Source: Paraspadella gotoi | Taxonomy: Eukaryota; Chaetognatha | Assembly (NCBI GenBank): GCA_051294375.1 | Contig: CM119270.1 | Location: 19,789,741-19,853,740, forward strand | Length of the DNA: 64,000 nucleotides | Direction: 5' to 3' | Part shown: positions 1 through 22,182 of the stretch, in pieces | Numbering within the stretch: the stretch's first letter is position 1 | How the letters are laid out: each line of letters opens with the position of its first letter | Translations under genes and position numbers: made by a program | The notes under the pieces: model-generated | The model's database searches: none | What the model saw: only the letters and a program-made list of their open reading frames with translations | Told to the model about the DNA's origin: nothing

Positions 1-471
1 GAGTCTTCGGTTCTAACATAATAAACGTATAAAAAGAAAATTTAAAGACAACAAAGAATTCGGTTGATGTTTTAATTTTAATAACGTGAACGGATTGAAG
101 AGAAAAGGAAAAGGTGATCAATCGCGAATATTGAAGATGTGAAAATGGAGAGAAAATAATGCGAATCACTGAAACTGTACGAATATTCTTTTTTTTTTTA
201 AATTGAAGATTCTCTTTCGATTTACGGAGATCTCGACCCGACGGAAATTCCTAGGGTCAACGAGATCAACTTAAGGAGAAAAAAAAAAACTTAAACGATA
301 AGAGTCGAAAAATCAGGTGCGCGCCTCTCTCTTCGACAGACCAGCAGGAGAGAGAGAGAGGGAGAGACAGAGAGAGAGAGAGAGAGAGAAGACTGGCGGC
401 GGGAGAGAGGGAGGTAGACGACGAACGTTGGTCGAGTTACTATTCGAGGAGATATCGTTGCCATCATGCAA

Positions 472-537
<66 letters not shown>

Positions 538-1372
538 CTGAAAATCCAGTGGAAGAGTCCGAGGGAGACGACGAAGAGGAGAGAGGGAGGAGTGAGCCAG
601 TCGGCGAGAAGTAGGCGTTAGTGCGAACCGTGTATGTCAGAGAGAGCGGGAGAAAGAGAGAGAGAGAGACAGAGATATGACACCAGTTTTCTAGCTCGGA
701 GGAAAATCAGGTTCCACGCTCAAAGGTGTTTTACCTATCGCGCGATCGATTTTGAGACACCCAGATCCACATTTAATACGAGAGAAAAGGAATTAAAAAA
801 CAAGTTTCTTAATTTTATTCTCTCTTCGATAATCTCTCCTTTTTCTCTCCCTCTGTGTCTCAACAACGACGCCACTTGACAGCGGAACGATGTGCTCGTT
901 CGGGGCCCGGTAAGAGATAGAGAGAGACTGGCACGACGTGAGCGCAGCGGCGCAGCTGCGGTAGCGGTGGCCACGACCAGCCCAGCGGCTGCAGCAGCAA
1001 CGCAGTCACAAAAACAGGAGCCAACGTTGGTGAAGACGAAAAAAATATGTTTATTTCTTTATTAATTTTTTTCTGTTAAATTATTTCATTACCTTTTTAT
1101 GTCCAAGGTAAATAATCTTTTTTTCGTTTCTGAGATAAAAACCAAAAAAAAAATGTTTTGAAAGTGAGAGCTAGACAGAGATTGAGAGAGTGAGAGATAG
1201 AGAGAGAGACAAACAGAAAAAAGAAAGAGAGAGAGAGAAAAAAGCCGCCAATCTCTGGAAATCTTAATCCAGGTTTGGTGCTTGATAGCATGAGAGAGAG
1301 CGATGAAAAGAGCGAGAGAGAGAGAGGAAGGCGCGTCTTCTCTTAGTGATGCGACCCTCATTTCCGGAACCG

Positions 1373-1434
<62 letters not shown>

Positions 1435-2040
1435 AACTGCGTGGGTGTGGACGGGCGCGAGAGGATGAGGAGGCATTCTTGTAATTCTTATGGGAGAATG
1501 AAGAGCGAGGGTGATTGGAAGAGCGTGGAGAAGAACGAGTGCCCGGGGTGAGGGAACTCGCCCTTTTGGGCTTAGGCGGGCGGGTAAGGGGCGAGGGTGA
1601 GGTCGCTGCGGGGTAAAAGAAAAAGGAGGCAGAAAAATAAAATAGAAATAAAAATAAAAAAATGAAAAAGAAAAGAGAAATAAAAAAGGAAAAAGGAGGC
1701 AGAAAAAGAAAAGAGAAATAAAAAAGAAAAAAGAAAAGGAAAAGAAATTTAAAAAAGAAAAAAAGAAAAAAAAAGAGAAATAAAAAAGAAAAAAGAAAAG
1801 AGAAATAAAAAAGAAAAAAGCAAAAACAAAAAAAAAGGAAAATGGAGGCAGAAAAAGAAAAGAGAAATAAAAAAGGAAAAAAAGAGAAATAAAAAAGGAA
1901 AAAGGAGGCAGAAAAAAAAAAGAGAAATAAAAAAGGAAAATGAAGGCGGAGGAAAATCGTTGACCCCATGAAGAGAATTCGACGACCGAGAAAAGTGATG
2001 AAGGGAATTGAAAGGAAGATCTTCGCCTTGGATGGATGGA
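1..2040. other. Gene-poor purine/pyrimidine-rich flank
   Basis: No supportable gene. Open frames here are translations of (GA)n or (CT)n and A/G-rich tracts. The stretch holds (GA)n at about 475-535, a (CT)n array at 1376-1432, and a long A/G-rich strand at 1616-1945 built from GAAAAAGAAAAG-like units. The G+C-richer part between 880 and 1000 could be promoter or 5' UTR material of a gene outside the window, but no start codon with a credible frame is seen. Confidence 0.5.
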
Positions 2041-2048
2041 GGGGAGGC

Positions 2049-2286
2049 TAATGGGGATAAGGGGGTAAGTAAAATAGTAGGGGGCCCATGGAATAAGGGG
2101 GTAAGTAAATTATTAGGGGGTTGATGGGAAAATGGGATAAGTACATTAGTATGGGGCTAATGGGATAAGGGGTCTAAGTAAATTGGTAGGTGGAAAACGG
2201 GATAAGGGGGTAAGTAAATTATTAGTGGGTTGATGTGATAAGGGGGTAAGTAAATTATTACGGGGTTGATGGGAAAAGGGGGTAAG
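2049..2286. repeat. Minisatellite, about 38-45 bp G-rich unit
   Basis: Imperfect tandem copies of a unit containing GGGATAAGGGGGTAAGTAA followed by ATTATTAGGGGGTTGATG. At least five copies are visible. The same unit resumes at 3001-3040 (TATTAGTATGGGGCTAATAGGATAAGGGG) on the far side of the transposon at 2287-2995, so the transposon inserted into a pre-existing array. Confidence 0.8.
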
Positions 2287-2995
2287 ACGCAATGCAAGCT
2301 AAAAGCTGAAAGAGAGTTCCACCGAGGTGAAAAAAAATATTATTGATTTCAGCCCATCTGAATATTTTTTTTTATTCCCCGAGTCTTTACAGAAGTTATC
2401 CTAAAAAATCTATGCAAAATTGTTACAGGCTATCGAGATACAGTAAAATACAGTGAATAATTTAAAAATCCATTACCCATAATTATCATTGGAACTAAAC
2501 TTTGCCATTGCGGAAAAAGTCATTTCGATCAATTTTTGTCAATTTCTGAATTTCTGGCTGGGATTCTGTTTTCACATCTATCTTTTTTTCATTTTGACAA
2601 AGTACTTTTTTTCAAATTCATTTTTTTTTGTAAAAAAAAAATAATTTTTTCTTAATAACCTTTTGAATCATAATAACCACATATAGTTATAAGCGTTTTA
2701 AACCTGAAAGAAAAATTATATATTATGTATATTTTGTGACAGTACCATAATTTCGAAAACATACAGTAAAAAAAATTGTCACACTTTTTTTCATATTTTT
2801 TTCTATTTTGTCAACGATTGGACGTTGTTAATCTTCTCACAGGGTAATGACGGTCCTTCACATTGTAACTGAACCTTCTGAATACCAAATGGCTGCATAA
2901 TTGATAATATTGGGTAAAGGAGTTGTCTCTGAGATCAATAAATTGATGCAAAAGTAGGCTGAAACTCCCTTTTAGCTTTTATCCTGCATTGCGAC
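2287..2995. mobile_element. Non-autonomous DNA transposon with inverted ends, 5-bp target duplication
   Basis: The left end (from 2287) reads ACGCAATGCAAGCTAAAAGC. The right end, read on the opposite strand from 2995, reads GTCGCAATGCAGGATAAAAG, and the similarity continues through an AAAGxGAGTT block, giving imperfect terminal inverted repeats of about 30 bp. GTAAG flanks both sides (2282-2286 and 2996-3000), consistent with a 5-bp target-site duplication. The 650-bp AT-rich interior has no credible transposase frame, so this is a MITE-like element. It interrupts a minisatellite. Confidence 0.72.
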
Positions 2996-3039
2996 GTAAG
3001 TATATTAGTATGGGGCTAATAGGATAAGGGGTCTAATCT

Positions 3040-3120
3040 GACCCTAATCTTTAATTATTTACTTAATCCCTAACCCTATTCCTTAACCTAATCCCAAACC
3101 AAATCATAAACCCTAACAAC
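3040..3120. repeat. Degenerate telomere-like CCTAA repeats
   Basis: Loosely repeated CCTAATC, CCCTAACCCTA and TTAACCTAATCCC units. Comparable blocks occur at 4850-4930, 6780-6900, 12040-12250 and 22000-22120. They are degenerate, interstitial and partly associated with transposon ends, so they do not mark a chromosome end. Confidence 0.6.
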
Positions 3121-3660
3121 CAACCTAAAATTTTCAACTTAAAATTTTCAACTTAAAAACTAATGTACAAGGAGGTCCAGCTCTTATGGGACTAACTTCA
3201 ACTTCAAAGTTATTATTACCGGTATTTTTAAGCGGAAATCACGCACAAAACAGTTAATTAAATGTAAACTCGTATTCTTTCTTTGGAAATATACAGTAGA
3301 CAAAAACGTCTTTTGTTTCATTTCGATTTTTCGTTCATCTCCGAAAACTATTCGTTTCATTTCGTCGGCGCTGTTTTTCAGAATTGGCGGTTTTAAGCCG
3401 AGTCGAACAGAAGATCAGAGGTTGAAAGAATCCTTTTTGACGTTTTTAATCGTGATATTTGTAAGACAATTTTTTTTATATCTAGTATAAACTGCAGAGG
3501 CCATTGGACGATATAGTAGTTTAAATTTTTTGTAGTCAATAAACAGTTATTCTTCCATTTTTTTTTTTAATCTCAAATTCCATATTTGATTCCGAGGCGA
3601 AAGTTTCTCTCGGTTCTCCGATAGAGGAGCGCGGATCGGCGATGTCATCGACACGCCTGA

Positions 3661-3661
<1 letters not shown>

Positions 3662-3742
<81 letters not shown>
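3662..3742. repeat. (CT)n microsatellite
   Basis: About 80 bp of nearly perfect CT dinucleotides with one slip (CTCTTCTCTC) near 3701. It is one of more than a dozen such arrays in the window. Confidence 0.95.
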
Positions 3743-3745
<3 letters not shown>

Positions 3746-4640
3746 CGTTCTCTCGCGTGTCCGTCCAACTCGCGTGCGTGAAACTGGAGACTTTGTGACA
3801 ATGCCGTGACAACGTCCGTGACATTTCGCGTGTCACAGTCGTGACATCCATCGTAATACTCTCGCGTGCGCGGGACGGAGAGAGAGTGAGAGAGAGACGT
3901 TTTCTTTCTTTTTATGCTTTGATCCTCTTTTGATAATCGTTATGAATGGTTTTGTGGTTTCTCTTGCCAACCGATAAAGGAATTAACGAAATAATTTTAT
4001 TGAATCACCCTGTATGCGAATCAACCGAGGAACTTGTGCACCACACGTTATTAAAATGAACACTATCGGAATAAATCTCATCCAACGCTTTAAATTGCAA
4101 CCGGCGAAAATACGAGAAAAAAAAATTACGTTTTACCCTGTATCATGGCTTTTATTGTTTGTTATTTCTTATGATTTGTTTTCTTTTTTTGGTTCAATAA
4201 GTGTCGCATTATTTGACGCTTTTTACCGTCGGTTTAGTATTTGGAAAATTAATTGCAACAAACAAGTTGAGTTTTAACTTGAGGAGTGAGAAGTTAAACT
4301 GGTCTATGAAATTGGTAAATAAATAAGCTATCTTGCCCCTGACTTTGGACAGGCCCTAATATTGTATGTATGTAAGCCCTAATGTTTGATATCGGACACT
4401 TATTTATTTTGTGTCGCCTGTTATTTATACATTAATCAGCCTGTTTTTAGGTTTTTGTAAAACCATACAAAAAAAACAAAGATTAAAAATTAATTAAAAT
4501 CATTGATTTAGTCGCTCTAATTTTTTTTCTCCCCTTTAAATCTTTCTCAACATTTTTCAAAATGTTTCACTCCTACGTCACTCATTCACCAAATCGAATT
4601 CCTCACCTCCAGATTTATACTTACTTTTTTTTTCTTTCCA

Positions 4641-4710
4641 GAGTCAAAAATCGAAATTTGGTTGAAATGATTTTCGTTCCGGAGTCTCGACCACGAATTC
4701 GCCTCTGAAG
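4641..4710 (+). other. Candidate 5' untranslated exon
   Basis: A short segment is preceded by a polypyrimidine tract ending in CTTTCCAG and followed by GTAAGTTTC, so both splice signals look canonical. It has one short frame (ATG followed 13 codons later by TGA). It could be a leader exon of the G-beta gene 5 kb downstream. No transcript evidence is available and chance splice-like signals are common. Confidence 0.25.
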
Positions 4711-4849
4711 GGTAAGTTTCGCATTAAAATATATCGGGTGAGTTGTCGGCGCAATTTACCCAAAAAGACTCATTTTTCGCTCGTTAATCCTGAAAATTAA
4801 TATTTATTTTTTTAAATTTAAGTTGATATTGATCAATAAATCTAAACCT

Positions 4850-5185
4850 ATTCCCAATAAATCTAAACCTATTCCCATCCCTATTCCCCTAATCCCCTAA
4901 TCCCCTAATCCCCCTAATCCTTAAGACCTAAAAATGATTTAATTTTTAATATTACTTAAATGGGCTCAATGTGGTCGCTTTTAGAAAGTCTGGCCGTTTT
5001 CTTCATCGTCGTCTTATTCACTAATAATCATCATCATCATCAGCATCGTCATCAACATCATCGTCGTCATCGTCATATTTCATATCACATCCTATCACAT
5101 CGAATCACATTCGATCACAAAATTTTGTCGTCTTCGTTTTCATTTTATTCCTTCATCCGTCCTGCGCCTCCGGTTTGGATTCTCT

Positions 5186-5216
<31 letters not shown>

Positions 5217-5340
5217 TTCTCACGGTTCCATCCTTCTTCAGGTTATTGACTCCTTTTTTTATCACTTATCTTTTTTCGTGAATCAAGGACGTGAAATCAC
5301 AATCACAATCAAGGACGTGAAATGTGAAATTTGAAATCAC
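4850..5340. repeat. CCTAA-like, CAT/CGT and ATCACA simple repeats
   Basis: From left to right there are (TAATCCCC)n at 4880-4920, a (CAT/CGT)n stretch at 5030-5085, TCACATC-type repeats at 5085-5120, (CGT)n at 5188-5214, and a doubled ACAATCAAGGACGTGAAAT unit near 5290-5325. The apparent 124-residue frame across it is low complexity and not supported as a gene. Confidence 0.6.
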
Positions 5341-5544
5341 AATCCGTGATTTGACTTCCTTGTGTAAATGGAGCATAATGGCCTCTTCGGTATCCTTACC
5401 TATATTTTATTTTATTTTATTTTATTTGCTTATATTTTAGTACATTTTAAACATCTCAATGCGATGGTAATCAGTCCCAAGTCATTGTTTATAACAACCT
5501 GCAAATTAGATTAAAAATTTCACATGGGAGTACAGGTACACTAT

Positions 5545-5600
5545 TTTAATTCATGACCAATATTTCGATCCATTGGACATATCATCTTCAGAGTCACGAT
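5545..5600 (-). mobile_element. Possible Penelope-like retroelement end fragment
   Basis: Read on the - strand the segment runs CTCTGAAGATGATATGTCC, then an AATGGATCGAAA block, then TATTGGTCATGAATT. This resembles the conserved terminal segment of Penelope-like elements (CTGANGA core, short hairpin, GAAA). No reverse transcriptase frame is adjacent, so at most it is a short relic. The identification is from motif memory only. Confidence 0.3.
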
Positions 5601-5807
5601 GACTCTCAAAGAAAACCTGCAAATTCATAAAGTAAAACAGTTTCCAGGTTGGCTGATAGTATATTGAAGTATGTTTAATGTTAATGCATTTATATACTAC
5701 GGAATTAACTTTACAACACGTCACCCAAAGTCGTTGGACAAAATTATTTTTCTTTTTTTTTTATCATAATCGAATTTTAGTCGTAAAACGTTTTAGTTTC
5801 GTTCATT

Positions 5808-6164
<357 letters not shown>

Positions 6165-6250
6165 CGGCGACGATTTCATAACGAACGCCCGCAACGATTT
6201 TTTTTTATTTCGTCATTTGCGACGTCAATACTGCAAAAACAAGACAGAGA

Positions 6251-6281
<31 letters not shown>

Positions 6282-6660
6282 GCAGACTCAGACAGTCAGG
6301 GAGACAGTCTGAAGAAATCTCGTTACCATGGAAACGCTCACCCCTTTTCCGATAGATGCATCAATATTCTTTTTACGTTATATATTCACATGTATTCACT
6401 TCCGCCACAATTTCCAATAAATATTATAAATTTGGTAAAACCAATACAAAAAAAAATATTCCTTAATTTGTTTTAATTTAATTTCAAAAACTATCTTGTC
6501 CCTGAATTTGGACTGGCTATTGGAGAGACTAGTTGTTTTTTTTTTTGTTGTTGTTGTTGTTGTTTTTTTGCAATATTTAATCGAGAAAGCTCATCTGTTA
6601 AAGAATTTTTTTTTTAATACGTAATAAGTTAAGTAATATGAATCGTCTTAATCTCAATCC

Positions 6661-6957
6661 AAATAACAACAACAACGACAATCACAACCACAACAACAAC
6701 AACAACAACAACGACGACATTATGTAATCGTCACCGTTTCTGTTCCTTAATTCCTGAACTTATTTTTTGACTTAATCCGAAACCCTAACAGAATCATTCA
6801 GTTATTCCCTAATCCTAAATCCTAATCCTAAATCCTAAATCCTAAATCTTAAATCCTAATCCTAATCCAAATCCATAAGCAAATCCCTAACCTTAACCTA
6901 AACTAACTAGGTTCCGAATTTAAGATGAAATGGAGCGTTCTGGGAAAATAAGGCCGA
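6661..6957. repeat. (CAA)n tract, degenerate CCTAAAT repeats and a shared transposon end
   Basis: AACAACAACAACGACAA-type repeats at 6663-6715 are followed by (CCTAAAT)n at 6800-6860. The block ends with GAGCGTTCTGGGAAAATAAG at 6932-6951, a sequence also found at 12300 and 22150. The last part is interpreted as the terminal repeat of a dispersed short element. Confidence 0.65.
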
Positions 6958-7189
6958 ATATTGTTATTTCTATTTTCTTTTTTTATTTCTTTCTTTCTGT
7001 CTTTCTGTCGTTCAGATTGTCAACATTTCTATTTTAAGCTACCCTTAAGCTACTTTTTAATCACTAAGTAGATACTTATTTAACAATAACAAAGATTGAT
7101 TGGTCTTTCTCTTTCGATCTCATTCATTCTGCATTTGTCTCTAAAGTTTGCGATTCATCGGGAGAAGGAATGAAAGAAATTAAAGGCGA

Positions 7190-7192
<3 letters not shown>

Positions 7193-7232
<40 letters not shown>

Positions 7233-7234
7233 CG

Positions 7235-7294
<60 letters not shown>

Positions 7295-7722
7295 ACAGAG
7301 AAGAGAGAGAGACAGAGACAGAATGATAAATGTGAGCTTTCTTTCGGTCGGATTTCGAATTCGTTGGCCGGCCTTCTCTCCTCTCGTGAGATGAAAGCAG
7401 TGCGTCTCGTCGTCGTCGTCCGTCGTCGTTCTCGTCGCTAATGTCGTCGCTGCTCGCTGTCGGGTCCCTCTCCCACGCTCCTTCCGGTCCCTGCCCCATG
7501 CACTGGCACGTGCAGCCGCGTTTTGATGCTGCTGCCGCCAACGTGTGTAATCTCTCTCTCTCTTCTCTCTCGTCCTTCCTCTCATCTCTCATCTCTCTCT
7601 CTCTTCTCTCTCTCTCTCACTCTCTCTCTCTCTCTCTCTCTCCTCAATCTCTCTCTCTCTCTGGCGATTCTTCGCTCTCTCTCTTTTTTCTTCCCTTACT
7701 GCACCGCTTATGGCTGCACTAT

Positions 7723-7754
<32 letters not shown>

Positions 7755-7759
7755 CTCTC

Positions 7760-7812
<53 letters not shown>
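7193..7812. repeat. (GA)n then (CT)n arrays flanking a GC-rich core
   Basis: (GA)n at 7193-7290 and several (CT)n blocks between 7550 and 7812 surround a GC-richer segment (7380-7540) with CGTCGT repeats. Frames through it in all directions are S/L or R/E dipeptide repeats. The GC-rich core could be a transcription start region, but no promoter motif can be singled out. Confidence 0.8.
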
Positions 7813-7813
<1 letters not shown>

Positions 7814-8959
7814 GTCGGCCATGTGTGAAAATCTTCCTGCTCTCTGCCGATGCTGCGAAGTCTTGAGTCTTTTCATATCCAATTCCATTTTTCCATTTTT
7901 CATTTTTTCGGTCAATCCGATTGTTTTTTTTTTAAATGTTTTTAGGCAAAAAAAGAAACGAAAACAAAACAAACAAAACAAATCGATATAAACAAAACGA
8001 GATCAATAAAAGAAGATTAAGTTGGGCAACGAAGGCTCAGGATTAATAGAGAGGAAAAAAAAGAAAAGTATAGAAAGGAGAAAAGAAGAAAAGAAAAGGA
8101 GATAAAAGAGAAGAAGAAGAAGAAGATGATCTTTTGTCTAAGATGATCGAAAGAAAACCCAACGAGTTTTTCTTTCCTCCTCCAAATGATAAATGACATC
8201 GATCAATGATAAATGATAAATGACACGGAATAATCAACGAATCTTCTAAAATCTATTTTTAACTTCGAACAAGGAAAGCATTCGAATAACAAAACAGAAT
8301 AAAAAAAAAAACAAAGAAATAAAAGAAACGTAGAGTTGATGTTTCGTCGCGGCTTTCGCTTCCCGGTGAGCAAGCTATTCCGCAAAGGGTCAATCTTTGC
8401 TTGGTTGGTTCAATGGTTGATTGGTTGGTTCTTTCATTCGGAGCTTGCCTGGCGCGTGTCATTAGTTCAGATTTTTTTTTGTCATCGTAATTGTCATTCG
8501 CTGTCCGACTTTTGTCTTACGTCGTTTATTGACATTCGTCCGTCACCAATAATTAATTTTGATCATGTGAATTAAATCTTGTACTATTTTTATTATTATT
8601 ACTATTATTATTACTTGTATAATACCACACTCAGTTGCCGAAAGATATCTGTCAATAGATTTTTCCCTTTTTTTCGCTCTGCGTCTGTCATTAACCATTT
8701 AAGCTCATTTAGTAAATAGATTTAATTGGTCTTCATCCTTAGTTGTAAACATTTTTCACTTCCTATTCTCGTCTTAGTCGAATATAATTAAACCTTATCT
8801 ATAAAAAATATGAAAATATTATTAAAAACATTGAAAATTTCACGCTACTGCTAGAAAACTTAAACAATATTTTAAAAAGCATTTTATCAGCACTTTGTAA
8901 CATTTAATGTTTATTAACAAAAAGGAAAAAAAAGAAATAATTTAATATATTTTATAATT

Positions 8960-9664
8960 TTGTTTAGGCGCGTCTTGGAAAGTAAACAGTCACGAGTCAA
9001 CCTCTTCCATTGTACTTAAAAGGTCAGTATTTCTATTTCCAACTACTATTTATACTAGTAATACTAATTCTTAAAACTAAATATTTTCAGTCAATTCGTG
9101 GCGTGTTTAGTCTCCCAAAAAAAAAAAAGCTTCAACGACAAAAAAAATTTAAACAAAAACTTTTATAACAACAACAACAACAACAACAACAATCCAGTTC
9201 TGCATCGGCCCAAAAAAAATCACAAAAAAATATTCTCCACGAACACACACGCCAAAAAAAGACAATAAACTCAAGAATCATAATTTGCACTCCTCTATAT
9301 ATATATATAGTATATATAAACAAATTTAAAGTTTAGGAAACAAAAAAAATTCGTTTTAAACTTCACCTCAAAAAATTAAAAAAAAACAAAAAACAAAAAA
9401 AAACAAAAGCTCAACTGAAAAAAAAACGAACTTGAACGCACCCAATTTGTCCTCACCCTTTTATCTCCCACCCTCGGAAAAAGGACAAACCGCCCCCCCA
9501 AAAAAAAAATATTCACCCGATCTTATTTTTCAAAATTCCCCAAATCTTACTCCAAAAAAAAACCGAAAATCTTCGGCTCCAAACGTGAAATAAAATAAAC
9601 AAACCAAAAATATAATTTACTCAAAAAAACAAAACAAAGTAAAAAAAAAACAATTAAAAGCAAA
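8960..9664 (+). other. Probable 5' UTR of the G-beta gene
   Basis: The A-rich, C-poor leader before the G-beta start codon is preceded by two possible acceptors (TTGTTTAG at 8960-8967 and TATTTTCAG at 9083-9091). The sequence up to 9664 contains (AAC)n at 9170-9192 and a TATATA run at 9296-9320. A UTR exon running from about 9092 into the coding exon at 9665 is plausible. Confidence 0.4.
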
Positions 9665-18999
<9,335 letters not shown>

Positions 19000-20569
19000 C
19001 CTCGCGCTCGATTCGCGGCCCTCAAGAAAAAAGGGGGCTTCGCGCTACGTGGAAAAAAGGAAAGGAAAAGGGGGCTGCGCGCGGCCCGTATGGCTCCACG
19101 CGCCCCGTAAAAAGATCCCTAGTCGCGTCCACTCGGGCAGCGCCCCTCGCAGCCAATACATAAAACTAAATTGTAAACATAAAAAAATTTAAAAAAAAAA
19201 TGCGTCGTGTCTCCAGTTAATAAAAACTAAAAAGAACAACAACAACAACAACCAAAAACGAAACGTGAGGATTTTGAAAAAAAAACGAAAAAATGAAAAT
19301 ATTAACAAGAGTTTATGAGAACTAAGTTTGTTTGTTAAAAATAAAGGATATTAATATCGGGTATTTACTATGAAAAGATAATAGTGAAAAAAATTAAGAG
19401 GACGGTTTTCTTACTTAATAATGTTANNNNNNNNNNNNNNNNNNNNNNNNNNNNNNNNNNNNNNNNNNNNNNNNNNNNNNNNNNNNNNNNNNNNNNNNNN
19501 NNNNNNNNNNNNNNNNNNNNNNNNNNNNNNNNNNNNNNNNNNNNNNNNNNNNNNNNNNNNNNNNNNNNNNNNNNNNNNNNNNNNNNNNNNNNNNNNNNNN
19601 NNNNNNNNNNNNNNNNNNNNNNNNNNNNNNNNNNNNNNNNNNNNNNNNNNNNNNTGGAAAATAAAAAAAGTACAAGAAAATAAAAAAGAGAGTATCAATG
19701 TTGATGGAATATATTTGATCGTCGCCGCCATCTTGGTTTTTTTTTTTACAATCCCTTCGATGTAAAGTGGCGTAAAAATGGCACAGATCGATGAAAAATC
19801 GCAAGTCATAAATTTTTAGTATATATACGGAAATGATCACCGCGTTTGTCCGAGATGATTCTGTTTTATACCTAGATTTGCTCTCTCTCTCTCTCTCTTT
19901 CTCTCTCNNNNNNNNNNNNNNNNNNNNNNNNNNNNNNNNNNNNNNNNNNNNNNNNNNNNNNNNNNNNNNNNNNNNNNNNNNNNNNNNNNNNNNNNNNNNN
20001 NNNNNNNNNNNNNNNNNNNNNNNNNNNNNNNNNNNNNNNNNNNNNNNNNNNNNNNNNNNNNNNNNNNNNNNNNNNNNNNNNNNNNNNNNNNNNNNNNNNN
20101 NNNNNNNNNNNNNNNNNNNNNNNNNNNNNNNNNNNNNNNNNNNNNNNNNNNNNNNNNNNNNNNNNNNNNNNNNNNNNTCCCTCCCTCTACCCAATCCTAA
20201 ACTTTTAAACTTTTTTTTAATTAAGATAAGTCGTAAATGTTTACGATTTAATCATTTAAGTGGTTGATATTTGTTTAATTTTTATTTTCTGCTCCCTTTC
20301 CATACTATTTAAACATATGCGTAATATTTGTGGATTTGAAGCCCATCATTACCTTTATTGTGCCATCGTGAGATATTGAGGTTGTTTTATTGCTTGGTCG
20401 TCTTAAAGTTTTTTGTTAAGGCGTTCGCTGACTTTAAAACTTGAGACATCAGTTTGTTTTTTTTTTTTATCAATATGCCTTCGCTCTTATTGTATTTTTT
20501 TATTGCGAGTAAGAGCTTTTTTATTCGAAGGTATATATGAGCCTAATTTATTTTGTAAGGACGATAGCC

Positions 20570-20602
<33 letters not shown>

Positions 20603-21362
20603 NNNNNNNNNNNNNNNNNNNNNNNNNNNNNNNNNNNNNNNNNNNNNNNNNNNNNNNNNNNNNNNNNNNNNNNNNNNNNNNNNNNNNNNNNNNNNNNNNN
20701 NNNNNNNNNNNNNNNNNNNNNNNNNNNNNNNNNNNNNNNNNNNNNNNNNNNNNNNNNNNNNNNNNNNNNNNNNNNNNNNNNNNNNNNNNNNNNNNTCTTG
20801 CCGTCTTTCAATCTTTCTCGCTCACTACTTTGTGACCCCTGACCTTTGTTGATATGAATTCTAGAATTTACAAGAGATTTCAGACAAGAGTGATGCTATG
20901 AAATAAAAAAATATATATATATATCCCCGGCTTTCTCAATGTGGCTCCAGAGTAATCATTGAGACGAAGCTCGTATTTTTTTACGATATATGAATAGAGA
21001 AGGTGGAAGATTAAAGACATTTAAACATCTACATCAATTTCTTCACCTTCTTACGAACGTTAAGAAAAAAAAAACGCTCTGCTTTTAATATAATAAAAAA
21101 GAAAACGAAACAAAATTCACGTTGGAGTCGAAAAAAAGAAAAAGAACCAAAAACGGAAAAGAAAAAAAAAAAACTTTCCGTCTTGTTTGCAAACTCCTCC
21201 CCCCCCCTTCCGCCCCACCCCGTCCCGCCCTCCGTCACCCATGTCCTCTCCCACCCCCTACCGAAAAAAACGCAATTATAGTGTACAATATCATGATAGT
21301 TTTATGTGATGTAGTTTCGTCTGACGCGCTTGCTAGTTATTGAATATTTTTATTCTTTCGTT

Positions 21363-21429
<67 letters not shown>

Positions 21430-21756
21430 GTGCTCTTCTTCTTCTTTCCTCTTCGCTTTTGCTCATTATTACTATTATGAATCTAACTTGGCCGATCCGA
21501 CGCGATTTAAAAACAATTCAGTTCTGTGTCGGCGACAAAAGTTAAACGACAAAACTATAACAATAAGTATATATATATATAATTCCTTGAGAGTTGTCGG
21601 GTCCTTCGCTTTGACGGACGCCATAAACTCTTCCCCTCCTCCTCCTCTTCCTCCTCCTCATCCTCCTCCCTCTTCCCGACAATATTCGAGCACCAATTAA
21701 GTAAGATAATTGAGCACAACTTTATTAGAATTAATTTCTTCATCCTTCGCTTAAAA

Positions 21757-21806
21757 ACTTACCTTGAGAACTCACCTTTGAGAACTTACCTTGAGAACTC
21801 ACCTCC
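21757..21806. repeat. Tandem 12-13-bp splice-donor-like repeats
   Basis: Four consecutive units alternate AACTTACCTTGAG and AACTCACCTTTGAG. On the - strand each contains a donor-like AAGGTAAGTT or AAGGTGAGTT. The array lies in apparently non-coding DNA between the G-beta and Bark genes. It may simply be a minisatellite that happens to match the U1 consensus. Confidence 0.6.
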
Positions 21807-22139
21807 TTTTTATTCTTATCCCCAAATCGGTTTTTTTTTTCTTTTCAATTCGTCGATCGAAATATTTTTTTTTATTAGGATTGTTATTTTTAAATCTAAG
21901 GCTCTCTTTTCTAAAAGTGCCCAATTTCCTGAATATAGTTTTAAATTTGATATTTAACCATAAACTAATTCAAAACGATAATCCTTAACCAAAATGTAAC
22001 CGTTAACCCGAACCTTAATTTCTAGCCTTTAAACTCAGTGTTCCTATCCTTAATCAATAACCCTAACCACTAACTTAAATCTTCAAATTTATCCTTAACC
22101 TAGTTTTTTAATGAAAAAAAAACGAACCTAATTCTAAGT

Positions 22140-22182
22140 TTAAGATAAAAATGGGGCGCTTTGGGAAAATGAGGCCGAACTG
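22140..22182. mobile_element. Dispersed element terminus
   Basis: AATGGGGCGCTTTGGGAAAA followed by TGAGGCCGAA matches the termini at 6926-6957 and 12293-12332. It is again preceded by degenerate CCTAA repeats, so the two parts travel together. Confidence 0.55.

Noticed and set aside
317-541. R/E-rich open frames in (GA)n DNA, and similar S/L frames at 1303-1551, 3547-3851, 7124-7991, 27508-27813 and 62378-62933
   Set aside because: They are dipeptide translations of GA/CT microsatellites, open on both strands, without splice or start context.
1358-1969. 203-codon Phe/Leu-rich frame on the - strand
   Set aside because: It is the translation of an A/G-rich tract and a (GA)n array; the residues simply reflect TTTTC-type repeats.
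4850-4930. Telomere or subtelomere
   Set aside because: The CCTAA-like repeats are short, degenerate, interstitial and flanked by unique DNA on both sides.
19384-20842. Long frames across N gaps
   Set aside because: Most of their length is undetermined bases.
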